From the NCBI GenBank assembly GCA_036898135.1, contig CM072513.1, positions 40,948,528 to 41,012,527 on the forward strand: a stretch of 64,000 nt of DNA, in the 5' to 3' direction. Below, in pieces: positions 1-11,277 of the stretch; position 1 is the first letter of the stretch; every line of letters starts with the position of its first letter. The stretch comes from Oncomelania hupensis. Taxonomy: Eukaryota; Mollusca; Gastropoda; Littorinimorpha; Pomatiopsidae. The translations under genes and the position numbers were made by a program. The notes under the pieces were generated by a model that was given only the letters and a program-made list of their open reading frames with translations, was not told the origin of the DNA and made no database searches.

Positions 1-492
1 AATTTCCGCCGCATGGGTGACAAATAGTTTCCCAAATTATTTATAATATTTTTAAAAGTAAATATAATAGAATTAGATTATTGACGATCGACAGTGTGCT
101 AAGTGAAACAACACATTTGCATGTGACCTTGACCTTTGCCACCAGGACAAAACAGAAATGAACAAAATGTTGCGATCCTATATCGCTTATGCGACATATC
201 TACCAAAGTATACCTACCAGCATATCTTGAGGTATTGCACTTCAATATGTAGTAGGACCAACAGACACGGCCCTTTGTCACTTAATCAAAATGCACGCGC
301 GCGCGCAGTCGCTGACTCACTCACTCACACACACACGCACACACACATACATACACACACAAACAAACAAAGATAAATGATAGAAATAGGAAAACAGGGT
401 TGTGTGGTATTTTCAATTGGGAAGTGGAGTTCATGGGAAGGTGAGGTAAATGACGACTTTGTTATTACCTAACTGTCTTACCTGTTCGTGGA

Positions 493-589
493 AGTTCCGG
501 GGAGGCTCAAAAACTTTGTTACGAGGTTCAAGAACCTGGGTTCGAGATCTGAGAACCTCGAAAAAACGTTTTTGAACCTCCCCGAACCT
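493..589. repeat. Imperfect foldback hairpin
   Basis: The segment begins GTTCCGGGGAGGCTCAAAAA and ends with the near reverse complement TTTTTGAACCTCCCCGAAC. Inner parts also pair (ACGAGGTTC against GAACCTCG). It looks like a small foldback or MITE-like element. No target-site duplication was resolved. Confidence 0.55.
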
Positions 590-1144
590 TTTATGAACCT
601 TCTAATTAAGAAAGGCCATTAGTCTATGCTGGAGCAATTACAGCACGGTGTTAATAAGCTAAAACAGTGTTGCTGCCTATGTTGACAGCCAAGGAAAGGA
701 GATCAATGTTGACGTCCCTGTGTCAACAGCACGCCGCCGATCAGGCATGCAGCACAGTGCAGAGCTAGTAGGGGTCAAAGTAAGACTACATCTCTGTGGA
801 CCACTTGCAATCAATGTTCTTTTCCATCCTTTTGCATCTCTCCTCACTAAAGGTCAAGAAACGGCAATCAATTATGCCCGCTATGGCATTGCGCCATTTG
901 AAATAAATTATACTCCTAAAGCGCATAATAATCTATTTTGGGCTAAACTGGAATGGGGAGGGATATGGTACTGAACTCAGCAGTCGCTTCCTTGCTATCT
1001 CGTTAGTTCCAAGCTCCAACTGTTTCAGTATTAAAGCCCGAAAATGAACCAATGCTAAGTTCCGCATTGTAAGAGTCTGTATCGAAAGTGTGAAATGAAT
1101 TTCATATCTTACCGTTTTCATAATCCACCCTGCCACTTGAACTT

Positions 1145-1175
<31 letters not shown>

Positions 1176-1320
1176 AAAAAAAAAACAGACAGACACGCAC
1201 ACACACACACACGTGCGCACACACACACACACACACACAACCGTGTAGAAACGCCGTTGTGATGACTTTCATAAAACTCTACATATGTTACTTTGACATT
1301 TTTACAAATTTGTCAATTTT

Positions 1321-1385
1321 TTAAAGCTAACCCTAACCTTAACCCTAACTCTTAACCTAACCCTAAGCCTAACACAGCCCTAACC
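1321..1385. repeat. Degenerate interstitial telomere-like repeat
   Basis: The run contains repeated CCCTAA-type hexamers (CTAACCCTAACCTTAACCC, then CTAACCCTAAGCCTAAC), the complement of the metazoan TTAGGG telomere repeat, with substitutions in several units. It is short and lies between ordinary intron sequence, so it is an interstitial tract and not a chromosome end. Confidence 0.5.
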
Positions 1386-1592
1386 ATAACGGAACACTGT
1401 TTTGACGTCAAAATAACGGGGTCCGTCAAAAGAAAGTACATAGAGGTTCAAGTGAATGTCAGAATAAAGGCGTTTCTACCTAGCCACTCACACACACAAA
1501 CACACCCCGTTGGTGTGTAGATTTATCTAAGAGCAGAAGATAGACAGACAGAGAAAATATGTGAAGAAATGTAAACTTGCTAGAAGTGTAAC

Positions 1593-1721
1593 CTTTGCCC
1601 CCCTCATCGTCAATGGGCTGCTTGAGTGCTGTGATGTCTTTAAAGGTACAAAGGAACAACACCACCTGGTCCTTCTCGTTCTTCACGGGAGCAATGTGCA
1701 GCAACAACCATAGAGGCGTTT
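1593..1721 (-). CDS. EAG-type potassium channel, exon 3 (end of PAS domain)
   Basis: Read on the minus strand from 1721 to 1593, this exon encodes [17 protein letters not shown] followed by [18 protein letters not shown]. This is the second half of the PAS domain of EAG (KCNH1/KCNH5) channels, with the conserved VVLFLCTF and DIT motifs. The acceptor is TTTTTCCAG and the donor GTTACA. It enters after phase 1 and leaves in phase 1, matching the exon at 3762-3992. In the family this domain packs against the cyclic-nucleotide-binding homology region in the cytoplasm and tunes gating. The six-transmembrane pore region must lie to the left of the window. Confidence 0.88.
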
Positions 1722-1775
1722 CTGGAAAAAGCGAGTGTAAAACCTAACCATTTCACAAGAATATTTAGGGGGAGG

Positions 1776-1903
<128 letters not shown>

Positions 1904-2011
1904 TAATCATTATCATCGTCATTGTACAAACTGCATGCCTTCTGAATGAGTTGGAATAGGTAGAAAATAGGCAGATGATGGACATTGTTGACATGTTTCA
2001 TATTTCACTTA

Positions 2012-2416
2012 GGCATCACAATTAGTCAACTACCACCACCTATCCACCGATCAAGCGCGAATTGGACATGCTTACATTTTACGTCTTTCCCATTTCTAGC
2101 CTACTTCAGGAACTCGGCATCTCTATTTTTTTCTATCTTAGTAGGCTTATCTGACACGTTAGCTTGTAGCTTTATCGTGTCTCAGCGTTTCTCAGGGATG
2201 AGAGACACTCTAAAGCTACAAGCTAACCTGTCAGATACTAAGATAGGGAGAGAGACACGCTAAAGATACAAGCTAACCTGTCAGATACTAAGATAGGGAG
2301 AGAGACACGCTAAAGATACAAGCTAACCTGTCAGATACTAAGATAGAAAAAAAAAGTAGGTGCATGTCTAATTCGTGCTTGTTCGGTGGGTAGATGGTAT
2401 TTGACTAATTGTGATG
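2012..2416. mobile_element. Foldback element of about 400 bp with internal tandem repeats
   Basis: The left end reads GGCATCACAATTAGTCAA. The right end is its reverse complement, TTTGACTAATTGTGATGCC. Pairing continues inward through the segment with the CACCGATCAAGCGCGAATT block (left) and the AATTCGTGCTTGTTCGGTG block (right). The right arm contains three tandem copies, about 50 bp each, of a unit with GATACAAGCTAACCTGTCAG; the left arm holds one complementary copy. No coding capacity is seen. It resembles a non-autonomous foldback DNA element; its superfamily is unknown. Confidence 0.7.
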
Positions 2417-2484
2417 CCCACCATTCCTGACCCATAATAATAATATAATAATTATAGTCAAGTCATGTCAAGAAATCTCTATTC

Positions 2485-2718
2485 CGAATAAACGTTGAGG
2501 TTTAATGTCAACACCCACTATTGGCGATATGGCAGACGGGGATAGCCATCCCATAGAGCAAAGGGATAAGGACCTAAATCAACCCTGAACCACAAGAGCA
2601 ATGACACTGCTAAAATGAACAGTACAAAATGGCCACTTTTTATTTCGCCAACCACGGGATTCGAACCTGGGTCATCGGTGTGCCAGGCGAACGCTCTACC
2701 ACTTGAGCTACGGTAGCG
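2485..2718 (-). mobile_element. tRNA-derived SINE
   Basis: On the minus strand a tRNA-like head (2718 to about 2649) starts GCTACCGTAGCTCAAGTGGT, giving an A box, and includes GGTTCGAATCC, a B box. The anticodon, T and acceptor stems have several mismatches, so I read it as a SINE head and not a working tRNA gene. The non-tRNA body runs left to about 2485. Confidence 0.6.
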
Positions 2719-2823
2719 GGCTATTTATTCCACAATACTGGATGCTATATATGCGCCTTTCCCAAAAGCAATCAGGTTCAAAGGGCGGCGATCTGTACCA
2801 ACATACACGCTCACCTGTCTCAT

Positions 2824-2826
<3 letters not shown>

Positions 2827-2873
<47 letters not shown>
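2827..2873. repeat. (CA)n microsatellite
   Basis: A pure CA dinucleotide tract. Confidence 0.95.
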
Positions 2874-2875
<2 letters not shown>

Positions 2876-3085
2876 CAAATACATATCCATCACTCAAACA
2901 GGTGGTGTAAAAGCAGAAAGATCGCTATTGGAAGACGGAAAAAAAATTGACTTTTTATTTTTGAAATTTTATATTGACTGCATCCAGTACCATTATTGAA
3001 CAAAACTAATGAATGAAATTATTAATATTAATTTATTTATTTATTTCAGCTTGTATGGATCAAGATTTTGCTTGGAATCTATGTA

Positions 3086-3088
<3 letters not shown>

Positions 3089-3118
<30 letters not shown>
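3089..3118. repeat. (TA)n microsatellite
   Basis: A short TA tract directly 5' of a truncated LINE copy. Confidence 0.9.
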
Positions 3119-3120
<2 letters not shown>

Positions 3121-3130
3121 ATTGGTACAG

Positions 3131-3594
3131 AGATGGCTGCTGCGCTCCCTTGTCATCTCCTATACGCTTGCGAAACATGGACCCTCATAGCAGATCTACA
3201 ACGAAGAATACAAAGCATGGAGATGAGGTGCTACAGAAGACTTCTGGGCATTTCCTATACCAAGCACATCACAAACAAAGAAGTCCGAAAGACCATCACA
3301 CAAACCATTGGACAAAACGTTGACATGGTCACAGTGGTGAAGAAACGAAATCTCCGATGGCATGACCACGTCACCAGAGCATCAGGTCTTGGAAAGACCA
3401 TCCTGCAAGGTCAGGTGCAAGGAGGCAGAAGAAGAGGGAGACAGAAAAGAGGTGGGAAGACAACATTCGAGAATGGACTGGCTGGACACAGAGCGAAGCC
3501 ATGAGGGTTGCCGAGGACAGAGAAAGATGGAGTACGCTGGTTAAACGATCATCTGTGGTGGCCCAACGACCTTCGAGTTACGGGATAGGATAGA
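3131..3594 (+). mobile_element. 5'-truncated non-LTR retrotransposon, 3' end only
   Basis: This copy keeps only the region after the reverse transcriptase: the frame includes CETWTLIADLQRRIQSMEMR, a RRLLGISYTKHIT block and a basic GGRRRGRQKR segment. These motifs are common in the C-terminal domain of metazoan endonuclease-reverse-transcriptase LINEs. The 3' end finishes in GGGATAGGATAG, shared with the other copies here. It lies in EAG intron 2 and is dead because the catalytic domains are missing. Confidence 0.85.
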
Positions 3595-3761
3595 TATCTA
3601 TGAAATCAGCTAAATCAATTAATGGTTCACTATTATTAGTTAATTTATTTCCTCTTGTCAATTTCACGATTTTGCTTCAGGAATGTACAGCAGCGATAGA
3701 GCTTGTGCATGAAAGAACTTGTGCATGTAAACGAGATTTATGGATATATGTAGCGACTGAC

Positions 3762-3992
3762 TGTTCTTTTTGTAGAGGAGGATCTCCACTTGCTCCTGTA
3801 CAGTGGCCTCGAAGGAGTGCGCCGTCTTGCCGATGGCGTCCTTGTCTGTCAACTCGCCGTACATGAAGGCGCACGTGCTGCTCTTCTGCATCACCTCCGC
3901 TCGGTTGTAGCCCGACAGCTTGCAGAAGCCATCGTTGCAGTAGACGATGGGGTAGTCCACGATGCGCGCGTTGGCCAGCACAAAGCTGCTAT
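3762..3992 (-). CDS. EAG-type potassium channel, exon 2 (PAS domain)
   Basis: Read from 3992 to 3762, the exon encodes [38 protein letters not shown] and [12 protein letters not shown]. This is the core of the eag/PAS domain of KCNH channels. The EAG subgroup is favoured over ERG by the MYGELTDKD segment. The acceptor is TTTGTCAACAG and the donor GTCAGT. It is 231 nt, phase 1 to phase 1, joining the N-terminal exon at 13537-13615 and the exon at 1593-1721. All three agree in orientation, order and phase, so this is one gene on the minus strand. Confidence 0.92.
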
Positions 3993-4127
3993 CTGTTGAC
4001 AAACAAGTATACATTATTAATATTGATGTGCAATAGCTGTCCGTAGTTGTGATCGACAAACAACACATTTTATATAGCCAATCAATAACTGTTATTAGTG
4101 CAGCACGCATATTACGTAGGTCTTACA

Positions 4128-4190
4128 AACACAGAGAGAGTGAGAGAGGAAGAGAGACAGGCAGACAGACGGAGACAGACATAGAGAGAC

Positions 4191-4260
<70 letters not shown>

Positions 4261-4293
4261 AGGGAGAAAGTAGGGCATATATATATATATATA
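4128..4293. repeat. (GA)n and short (TA)n microsatellites
   Basis: A GA-rich then pure GA tract runs to about 4256, followed by a short TA run. Confidence 0.95.
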
Positions 4294-4856
4294 GGGTTAT
4301 TTATCGCGTGAAGACGGAAAGGTGATGAAACAAATTAATGTAGCCTATTTATTTATTTAGTTTTAACTTTGAAACATTTATCTGGTGCGGGTTAACGTCG
4401 GAGGAACAGGGCTCGTTTGTTTACTGAAGACATTAATCATTTGTTCTGTTTTCATCACTGCTCGTTTGTTCGCTTACAACTTTAATTAATTAATTTTACT
4501 GCATTCATCACTGTAAATTTCCTTGTGGTGAACACTCATTACGAATTGTGTAAGAGAAGCGCTGTATGTCCTAAGCGAGAACGAAGGGGCAGCAGAAAGA
4601 GAAAGAAAGCAAAAGGCAACACTTCCCTATGTGTTGCAAAGGCACCAGCAAGGTGCATTTCATGCACTGGTGCAAGAGTTGGCTGAACAGCTCAGTGGCT
4701 ATTCAATGATTTATTATTTTTTACTGATTCAGTATTTTCACTGTTCTCTAGTCTAAATTAAGTTTGGATTTGGTGCACCTACTTATTTTAAGTGTTGTAG
4801 TATTTCTTTAGATCAGTTGTCATTGACTTTGATAGATTTGTCAGCAAATCAAAATA
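4294..4856. other. Intronic stretch, nothing recognised
   Basis: EAG intron 1 sequence with no exon, element or strong repeat that I can support. Confidence 0.4.
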
Positions 4857-5050
4857 GTGTCTCGGGCAGGTTTGCTGCGCACGAACGGCAAGACAAAAGG
4901 CCGGCCCGCGACACGGCGAGACATGTCTCGATGTTCTCGCCGATCCTGTCTCGGATTGCTCGCCGAGCCTAGTTAAGGGCAAGGATGGTTCGGGTGTCTC
5001 GCCGAGACTGTCTCGGGTGTCTCGCCGAGACAAGGTTCGGGTTTGTCTCG
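4857..5050. repeat. GC-rich cluster of palindromic TCTCGCCGAGA motifs
   Basis: The segment repeats GTCTCGCCGAGAC and related GTCTCGG or TCTCGCCGA pieces several times within about 190 bases, so it is rich in short palindromes. It is much richer in GC than its flanks. No coding sequence is seen. Confidence 0.6.
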
Positions 5051-5090
5051 CGCAGTTAAGCTAGGGCTAAAGTATTACCATCGTCATCAT

Positions 5091-5158
5091 GTCATCATCA
5101 TCATCACCATCATTATCATTATCACCATCATCATCATTATCATTATCATTATCACCAC

Positions 5159-5211
<53 letters not shown>

Positions 5212-5214
5212 CCA
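5091..5214. repeat. (ATC)n trinucleotide repeat
   Basis: An ATC/TCA repeat with some ATT and ACC units. The poly-Ile and poly-Asp frames across it are artefacts. Confidence 0.9.
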
Positions 5215-5548
5215 TCATTTTCCTTCACTGGACCACCATAATCTGACTGTTTGCTAATTGTCAAGTGAAAAACGTGAAAATCTGCTTTAGCGAAGTTAGG
5301 TGGTTCTCAGGAAGCAGGCAACTCGAGATAATTAAATTTTAATTAAATTTTGAAGCTACAATAATCACTTCGATTTCATTATCTCATGCATGCTTTACTT
5401 TTATCGTTATGCAATCGTAGTAGGCCTATTTCGAAATGAGATCAAAGAATGAATTTTGATATGTTACCGCTCAGTTGTCGGCTAGGCTAGCTAGATTGCA
5501 AAATGCTATTGCCTAGATTCTTCTCTGTGCCTTGTGTATCTCTGTATC

Positions 5549-5603
5549 TCTCTATCTGGCTCTCTCTCCCTCCCCACCTCTCCCTCCTCCTCTCTCTCTC
5601 TCC

Positions 5604-5633
<30 letters not shown>
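5549..5633. repeat. (CT)n-rich tract
   Basis: A CT-rich microsatellite. Confidence 0.9.
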
Positions 5634-5635
<2 letters not shown>

Positions 5636-5690
5636 GAAAAACCTGATCTCGCTTGTATACAGTAAATGCTGCATAGTACAATTTATTCCT

Positions 5691-5819
<129 letters not shown>

Positions 5820-5975
5820 GGGCGGATTATGGCGCTGATAAGGGGGGGTTTCCAGGTCACTTTAAATAACTAAAGGAGATCAGACATGCACCGTATTGAC
5901 AGGAGTCAAAGAAAAACTGTTGACCCGTTGACTAGTGAGTACATGAAAATGATTATCCTACCGGTTTGGAGTTAA

Positions 5976-7791
5976 TCAGCAGTCAAACTGCAAGAGGTGA
6001 CGATGTATCTCTGTCGCCATTCGGGTCTTCGATTTCCTTGCAAATGCGTCTACTATGGCCATTGCGTCCACTTCAAGTTTCCTGTGGAGTCCCATCAGTG
6101 CCAGACCATTCAAGCGCTCTTTTGTTATGGTTGACCTCAGGCTGGTTTTTAGGAGTTTGAGCCCACTGATCGACCTCTCACACTCAGCAGTGGTGACGGG
6201 AAGCGTTGCAAGCAGTCGAAGTATGACATGGAGGTTAGGGAAGAAGTTTATGTTGCAGTGCAGTAGAGAGGCAGCAACTGTTGAAGGGCGTGGTTGTGAT
6301 GTCTGCCCTTTCCAGTTGACGCACCAGCGGTGGAACTCTGCTGGAACTTCTAGAGGATCTGGCAGGTCAGCTGTCCACATATCTGCCAGACATGTAATGC
6401 CTTCAGGAACCTTGCATGCATTCTCAACACCATCAGCTTGGTCTGCGACGAGCAGTAGTCCATTTTGGACTAACTCAGTATTTTTTAAGCGACTGCTGAA
6501 TTCGGACAGTAGGTGGTCCAAGAAAGGCGCTGCTATGCTGCCTCTGAAGTACTGTTCTGGTGTGTCTGCTGGCTGATTTTGTGTCTGTCCACATGCTGTC
6601 CTCGGCATTGTCACATTTTCATGGACCCTTTCTGCAAGCTCCACCCAACCAAGTTGTAAAGACGTCATCCAGGTTGCCTCGAAGATCAGCAAGAGCTCTG
6701 GCTGTTCCTTCAATAGCAGCATATGCTTCGACGATGTCCCGTGTTTTCTTCCGCAGGTTAACTGAGAGAGGTTTAAGGTATCTGGGACAGTTTCTTGTGA
6801 CCACAAAAGACACCATGAAGGCACTGCTTGTGGTTGCTGCTCTTAGTCCTCGGCACTTAGTCAGAGTGTCACTGTCCCAGTCCTCGCTTTTGTTCTCCAT
6901 GTCACCCAAGCAACGGTACACGTATGTGAACAGGTTAGTCAGGAACGCATTGTGCGTTTCAATCCATCGGGTCCCACATAGGTCTACAAGTTTTCGCTTG
7001 TTGGTGATGTCACAAGCTTCCAAGATTTGCTCCAAGTAGCGCTGCCTTTTTGGAGACAATGAAAAGAAGAGTGAGAGTTCCTTCATTGCCCCGAATGCTC
7101 TGCACACCACATGCTTTTACGATGCACAAATTGAGGCAATGTGCGGCACAATGAAAGTAAATAGCCTTTTCATTCAGCTGAGTGATCCTAGGCTGTACAC
7201 CTTTGAATTTGGCAACTATGTTTGAACCACCATCATACCCCTGCCCCCTGATGTCTTCAACGTGCAGACCCCATTCTTCAAGGCAACCAAGGATATTTTC
7301 TGTGAGTGCTTCACCTGTGATTCGTTCACAAGGAACAAAATCTAGAAACTCTTCCCGTATGACCTGGGACGAGTCCACAAAGCGCAAGACAATCGCAAGC
7401 TGCTCCCAGTTGGCTGTGTCACATACTTCATCAGCAAGGAGAGAGAAATGTTTTGCCTTTTAGACTTCTGCAAGCAACTTGTCCATGATGTAGTCACCAA
7501 TCAACTCTATGATGTTGTTTTGAGTGATCTTGCTGATGTATGTAGCATGACCTGTGCCTTCTGGTCCTGATTTGGCTCGGAAGAGTCCGCTGTACCTAAA
7601 GCAATAACCATGTAATGTAATGTATGACCTGTGCCAGATTGAGAGGATTCTAAATGTCGCTGAAGAACTGTATCACCAGATTCTATGCGAAAGCGGATGA
7701 GGGCGTTGAAGTTGCTGCGATTTTCTTCATCCAGGACAAATTTAGAGAGATTTTGCATGGCTCGTTTTACCACTGGCACATTCTTGTTCAA
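5976..7791 (-). pseudogene. hAT (DUF4371-like) transposase remnant
   Basis: Minus-strand reading goes from about 7791 to 5976 in at least three frames. Visible in order: an N-terminal segment with [13 protein letters not shown] (near 7700), then HFSLLADEVCDTANWEQLA (near 7400-7450), GQGYDGGSNIVAKFKG (near 7230) with HCAAHCLNLCIV (near 7130), and the C-terminal hAT dimerisation region ending near 5976. Frames break near 7460, 7100 and 6700, and a 65-bp retroposon sits at 7559-7623. The N-terminal BED or TTF zinc finger is not seen. The protein is therefore not encoded intact. Confidence 0.8.
7547..7635 (+). mobile_element. Ultra-short retroposon, copy 1 (with 12-bp TSD)
   Basis: A 65-bp insertion (7559-7623) is flanked by direct repeats ATGACCTGTGCC at 7547-7558 and 7624-7635. 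It holds GGTCCTGATTTGGCTCGG, then AGTCCGCTGTACC, AAGCAATAACC and a tail of ATGTA repeats. It interrupts the hAT transposase frame. The same core occurs at 8579-8639 and, reversed, at 16914-16972, each with its own target-site duplication. Confidence 0.8.
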
Positions 7792-7875
7792 GATTTAGAG
7801 ATAGAGAATTTTAATTTTTTTTTTACAGCCGAGGGGGGGTTTCCGTGCAACTGGGAAACCCCCCATAATCCGCCC

Positions 7876-8028
<153 letters not shown>

Positions 8029-8518
8029 AGTGTCTCTTTCCATCCCTAACTCTCACCTCCGCAATCAAGCTGTAGTGGGTTTCCATCGCTACAGTGATTT
8101 TTTTAAACCACATAGGACATAACGTTGCATCACGTTATCCTTTGTTTTCACTTGATTGATAAGCTTACTCTGCGTGGCTGTAAACTAGTTCAATCGATCA
8201 CTAAGCGCCTGTACATGTTTATGCTGCCTGATGAAATTACTCCTTGCGGTCTCTGACAATCAGTGTGTTTGATTAAAGCTTACTACGTTTTAGTTGACCT
8301 ACTTACGCACCAGCCGAACGTCGAAACAAATTTAAGGAGAAATCTGGGTGGCTGGTTTTCCCCAGCTAACCACGACATTTCAACATATATTATTTCATGT
8401 TCATGTGCTTCTAGTCCACGAATTTAACAATTCCCCATTTTTCATAATAATTATGATTATCAATCAAAGCTCTTGCCCATTCATGCTCATGTAAATCGTT
8501 TCGGGGGTAATAAAGACG
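8029..8518. other. Intronic stretch, nothing recognised
   Basis: EAG intron 1 sequence; no exon or element that I can support. Confidence 0.4.
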
Positions 8519-8953
8519 TGTTGTACTGTGTATTGTATGCCCAAATAGTCAATGGTCAAAGTTGCATGCTGTACTGTGGTCCTGATTTGGCTCGGAAGAG
8601 TCCGCTGGACCTAAAGCAATAACCATGTAATGTAATGTAATGCTGTACTGTGTATTGTATGCTCAAGTATGCTATAATTATCAACGTTACAAGTTGTTCT
8701 GTGTATTGTATGCCCATTTAGGCTATATTTGTCAAAGTTGCATGCTGTACTGTGTATTGTATGCCCAAAAAGGCTATAATTGTCAAAGTTACATGTTGTA
8801 CTGTGTATTGTATGCCCCAAAAGGCTATAATTGTCAGCGTTACATGTTGCACTGTGTATTTTATGCCCAAGTATGCTATAATTGTCAACGTTACATGTTG
8901 TACTGTGTATTGTATGCCCATTTAGGCTATCATTTTCAAAGTTACATGTTGAA
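8519..8953. repeat. 51-bp minisatellite, about seven to eight units
   Basis: Units contain TGTACTGTGTATTGTATGCC and GGCTATAATTGTCAAAGTT, recurring every 51 bases. Because 51 is a multiple of three, long open frames appear on both strands; these are artefacts. The ultra-short retroposon copy 2 interrupts the second unit. Confidence 0.85.
8566..8652 (+). mobile_element. Ultra-short retroposon, copy 2 (with 13-bp TSD)
   Basis: A 61-bp insertion (8579-8639) is flanked by direct repeats ATGCTGTACTGTG at 8566-8578 and 8640-8652. The core GTCCTGATTTGGCTCGG plus GAGTCCGCTGGACC and the ATGTA-repeat tail match copy 1 almost base for base. The neighbouring minisatellite units show the empty site. Confidence 0.85.
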
Positions 8954-9504
8954 AACGAAAGATCTTTAGATGCGTTTTGTCCTTACTTCGTTTTCCATAC
9001 TGTGTTTAATAAAAGATTTTGTGATCTTCTTGCTCATTCCACCACTGCTTTTTTAAGCCCTTTCTGTTACTTTTATGTTCAAATTGATATTAATGCCGGC
9101 GAAACTGTATTGTGTATTGTTGTGTTCATGACGTATGAAACCAGGCTAAACAAACATATGAGACAAAAAGCTATAGTGTGTGATTGTCTCTCCTAACAAA
9201 GTTGGGACTGTGGTCAAAGGACAGCATCCTGGACGTAATCCTTATTGGATGCTACCCTCCTGGGAATAAGGGTAAAATAGGACAGATCTATCTCCGCTTC
9301 CCTGCTGCCAATGGTTTTAAGTTGTCATAGAGGCAAATGGCCACTGTGCTGTGTTCTGAGAGCTCATCAGTGTTTCAGGGCTTGCTAAAAATCAAGTAAC
9401 TGATTTCCAAAAGTATAGGCAGATGCTTGGGAGAAATCCTGAGGAAAAGCAACTTCATGGTGATGCGAAACAAATATCCACAAATTGGGTGGCTGATATC
9501 GACG
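8954..9504. other. Intronic stretch, nothing recognised
   Basis: EAG intron 1 sequence; no supported exon or element. Confidence 0.4.
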
Positions 9505-10140
9505 GTCCCTATCCTTACCTATCCCGTAACTCGGAGGTCGTAAGGGCACCACAGATGATCGTTTAACCAGCGTACTCAACCTTTCCCTGTCCTCAGCAAC
9601 CCGGATTGTTTCGCTCAGTGTCAAAACAGTCCATTCCCACCTCTTTTTCGGTCTCCCTCTTTTTCTACCTCCTTGCACTGTGCCTTGCAGGATGGTCTTT
9701 GCAAGACCTGATGATCTGGTGACGTGGCCATACCATCGGAGTTTCCGTTTTTTCACCACTGTGAGCAGGTCATTGTGTTGTCCAATGGCTTGTGTGATGG
9801 TCTGTCGGACTTCGTCGTTGGTGATGTGCCTGGTATAGGAAATGCCTAGAAGTATTCTGTAGCACCTCATCTCCATGATTTGTATTCTTCGTTGTAGATC
9901 TGCTGTGAGGGTCCGTGTTTAGCAAGCATATAGGAAGATGGAGATGACAAGGGAGCGCAGCAGCCTTACCTTGGAATGTTGACTGATTGTCATGTCTTTC
10001 CAAATTGGCTTCAACCTCGCCAGGGCAGCAGTTGTTTGTGCGATCCTTGAGAGGACTTCCTGTCGGGACCCATTGTCTGATACAATGGCTCCTAAATATT
10101 TGAAGCTATGCCCTATGTCGACGGTTACCACTCTCCAAAA
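9505..10140 (-). mobile_element. 5'-truncated non-LTR retrotransposon copy
   Basis: On the minus strand the copy begins near the SFKYLGAIVSDNGS block that follows the reverse transcriptase. It continues through RRIQ-, MEMRCYRILLGISY and GGRKRGRPKKR motifs to the shared 3' terminus (GTTACGGGATAGG in sense). Stops and a frameshift are present. The catalytic domains are missing, so it is a dead fragment. Confidence 0.85.
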
Positions 10141-10448
10141 CAAACATGTTTTCTATTGTGAGGCGCAAACTGTATGCATTGTGAACTTGGCTGATTTGAT
10201 GTGTGGTGTGATGAATAAAAGTGTATAGTATTCTTTCTGCATTTAACTGGTTGGCTTGTTTGTTGGTTACTTTTGGGGAAACATTTGAAGCTGCATTAAT
10301 TTGTTTTTCTTCCATGGATAATGTACTATGCATCAGTTGACTCGGCAAATACACTATAATTGTACTATTAACTAAGAAAGAAAAGAACGAAATGACAGAG
10401 AAAAATAAAGATTCCTTCCCAGACATACTGACGCACACGAAAGAGCCT

Positions 10449-10572
10449 ATTTAGATTAACGTCCCCGGACACTGGTGCCATCAAAATGATCCTATATATA
10501 AAGGCAACCAATTACGCAAAGCAGTGCATCGTCCCCTATACGCTTATGTGTCCGGGGACGTTAATCTATATA
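10449..10572. mobile_element. MITE of about 124 bp with 20-bp inverted ends
   Basis: The left end TAGATTAACGTCCCCGGACA and right end TGTCCGGGGACGTTAATCTA are perfect inverted repeats. The interior has no coding sequence. The size and structure fit a miniature inverted-repeat element; a TA duplication is possible but the flanks are ambiguous. Confidence 0.75.
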
Positions 10573-10607
10573 ACTAACTAACAAAGCAGTAACCGTACAG
10601 CGTGGCT

Positions 10608-10610
<3 letters not shown>

Positions 10611-10653
<43 letters not shown>
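10611..10653. repeat. (GA)n microsatellite
   Basis: Pure GA tract. Confidence 0.95.
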
Positions 10654-10656
<3 letters not shown>

Positions 10657-11183
10657 TTAGCATTAGGCACGTTTTGCTTATTGTTAACAGTCTAATCATA
10701 ATTTTAAACTATAGGCAAGTCTGAATTTTAATGTTAAACTTGACGCGTGTTATTAGACTATAACATTATATCTAACATACTTGTCTTGAAGGGCTGAAAA
10801 ACACTTGTCAAAGATCGGGCTTTGGAAGGAGCAGCGCTGAGCCTTAATGATCAGCACTGGAGAAAGGAGCTCATCTTCTGGCAGTGTGGTACGCTGAAAA
10901 TGGAGGCTCACCGCAGTTCCCTGCCCGATCGTTGATAGTAGTTCATTATTGTACTGCTACAATCGTGGTTGCTAAAATATTCCATACTCCTATTACTAGC
11001 TAAGAGTACCGTTGTGTTGAAGAATCAGACCATCGACCCTAAATACAAAAGGTATACAACAAAACCTCAGTTTTTAGTACTGCTGCTGATGATAAAGAAA
11101 ACGCTATAGAACCGGTGTTCACAAGTTAACCCTCATGGCGCATATAGACAAATAGAGGAAGGAAGTAGCCTAGCCGCTGACCA

Positions 11184-11185
<2 letters not shown>

Positions 11186-11275
<90 letters not shown>
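11186..11275. repeat. (TTA)n microsatellite
   Basis: TTA trinucleotide tract with one interruption. Confidence 0.95.

Positions 11276-11277
<2 letters not shown>

Larger units (their letters stand above)
1..1592. other. EAG-type channel intron, no exon recognised
   Basis: This stretch lies downstream (minus strand) of the third EAG exon and should be the next intron. I found no further channel exon in it. It holds a hairpin at 493-589, CA-rich runs near 300-366, GA and CA microsatellites at 1140-1238 and a degenerate telomere-like run at 1321-1385. The reading frames across it are not convincing as genes. Confidence 0.5.

Noticed and set aside
2649..2718. Functional tRNA gene on the minus strand
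   Set aside because: A and B boxes are present, but acceptor, anticodon and T stems have several mismatches; it is the head of a SINE. The same holds for the heads near 26650 and 46195.
7559..7623. Hammerhead ribozyme in the ultra-short retroposon (CTGAT sequence)
   Set aside because: The conserved CUGANGA and GAAA core boxes are not both present and no three-stem arrangement can be drawn.
8519..8953. Protein-coding frames of 65-109 residues on both strands
   Set aside because: Produced by a 51-bp minisatellite (17 codons per unit).
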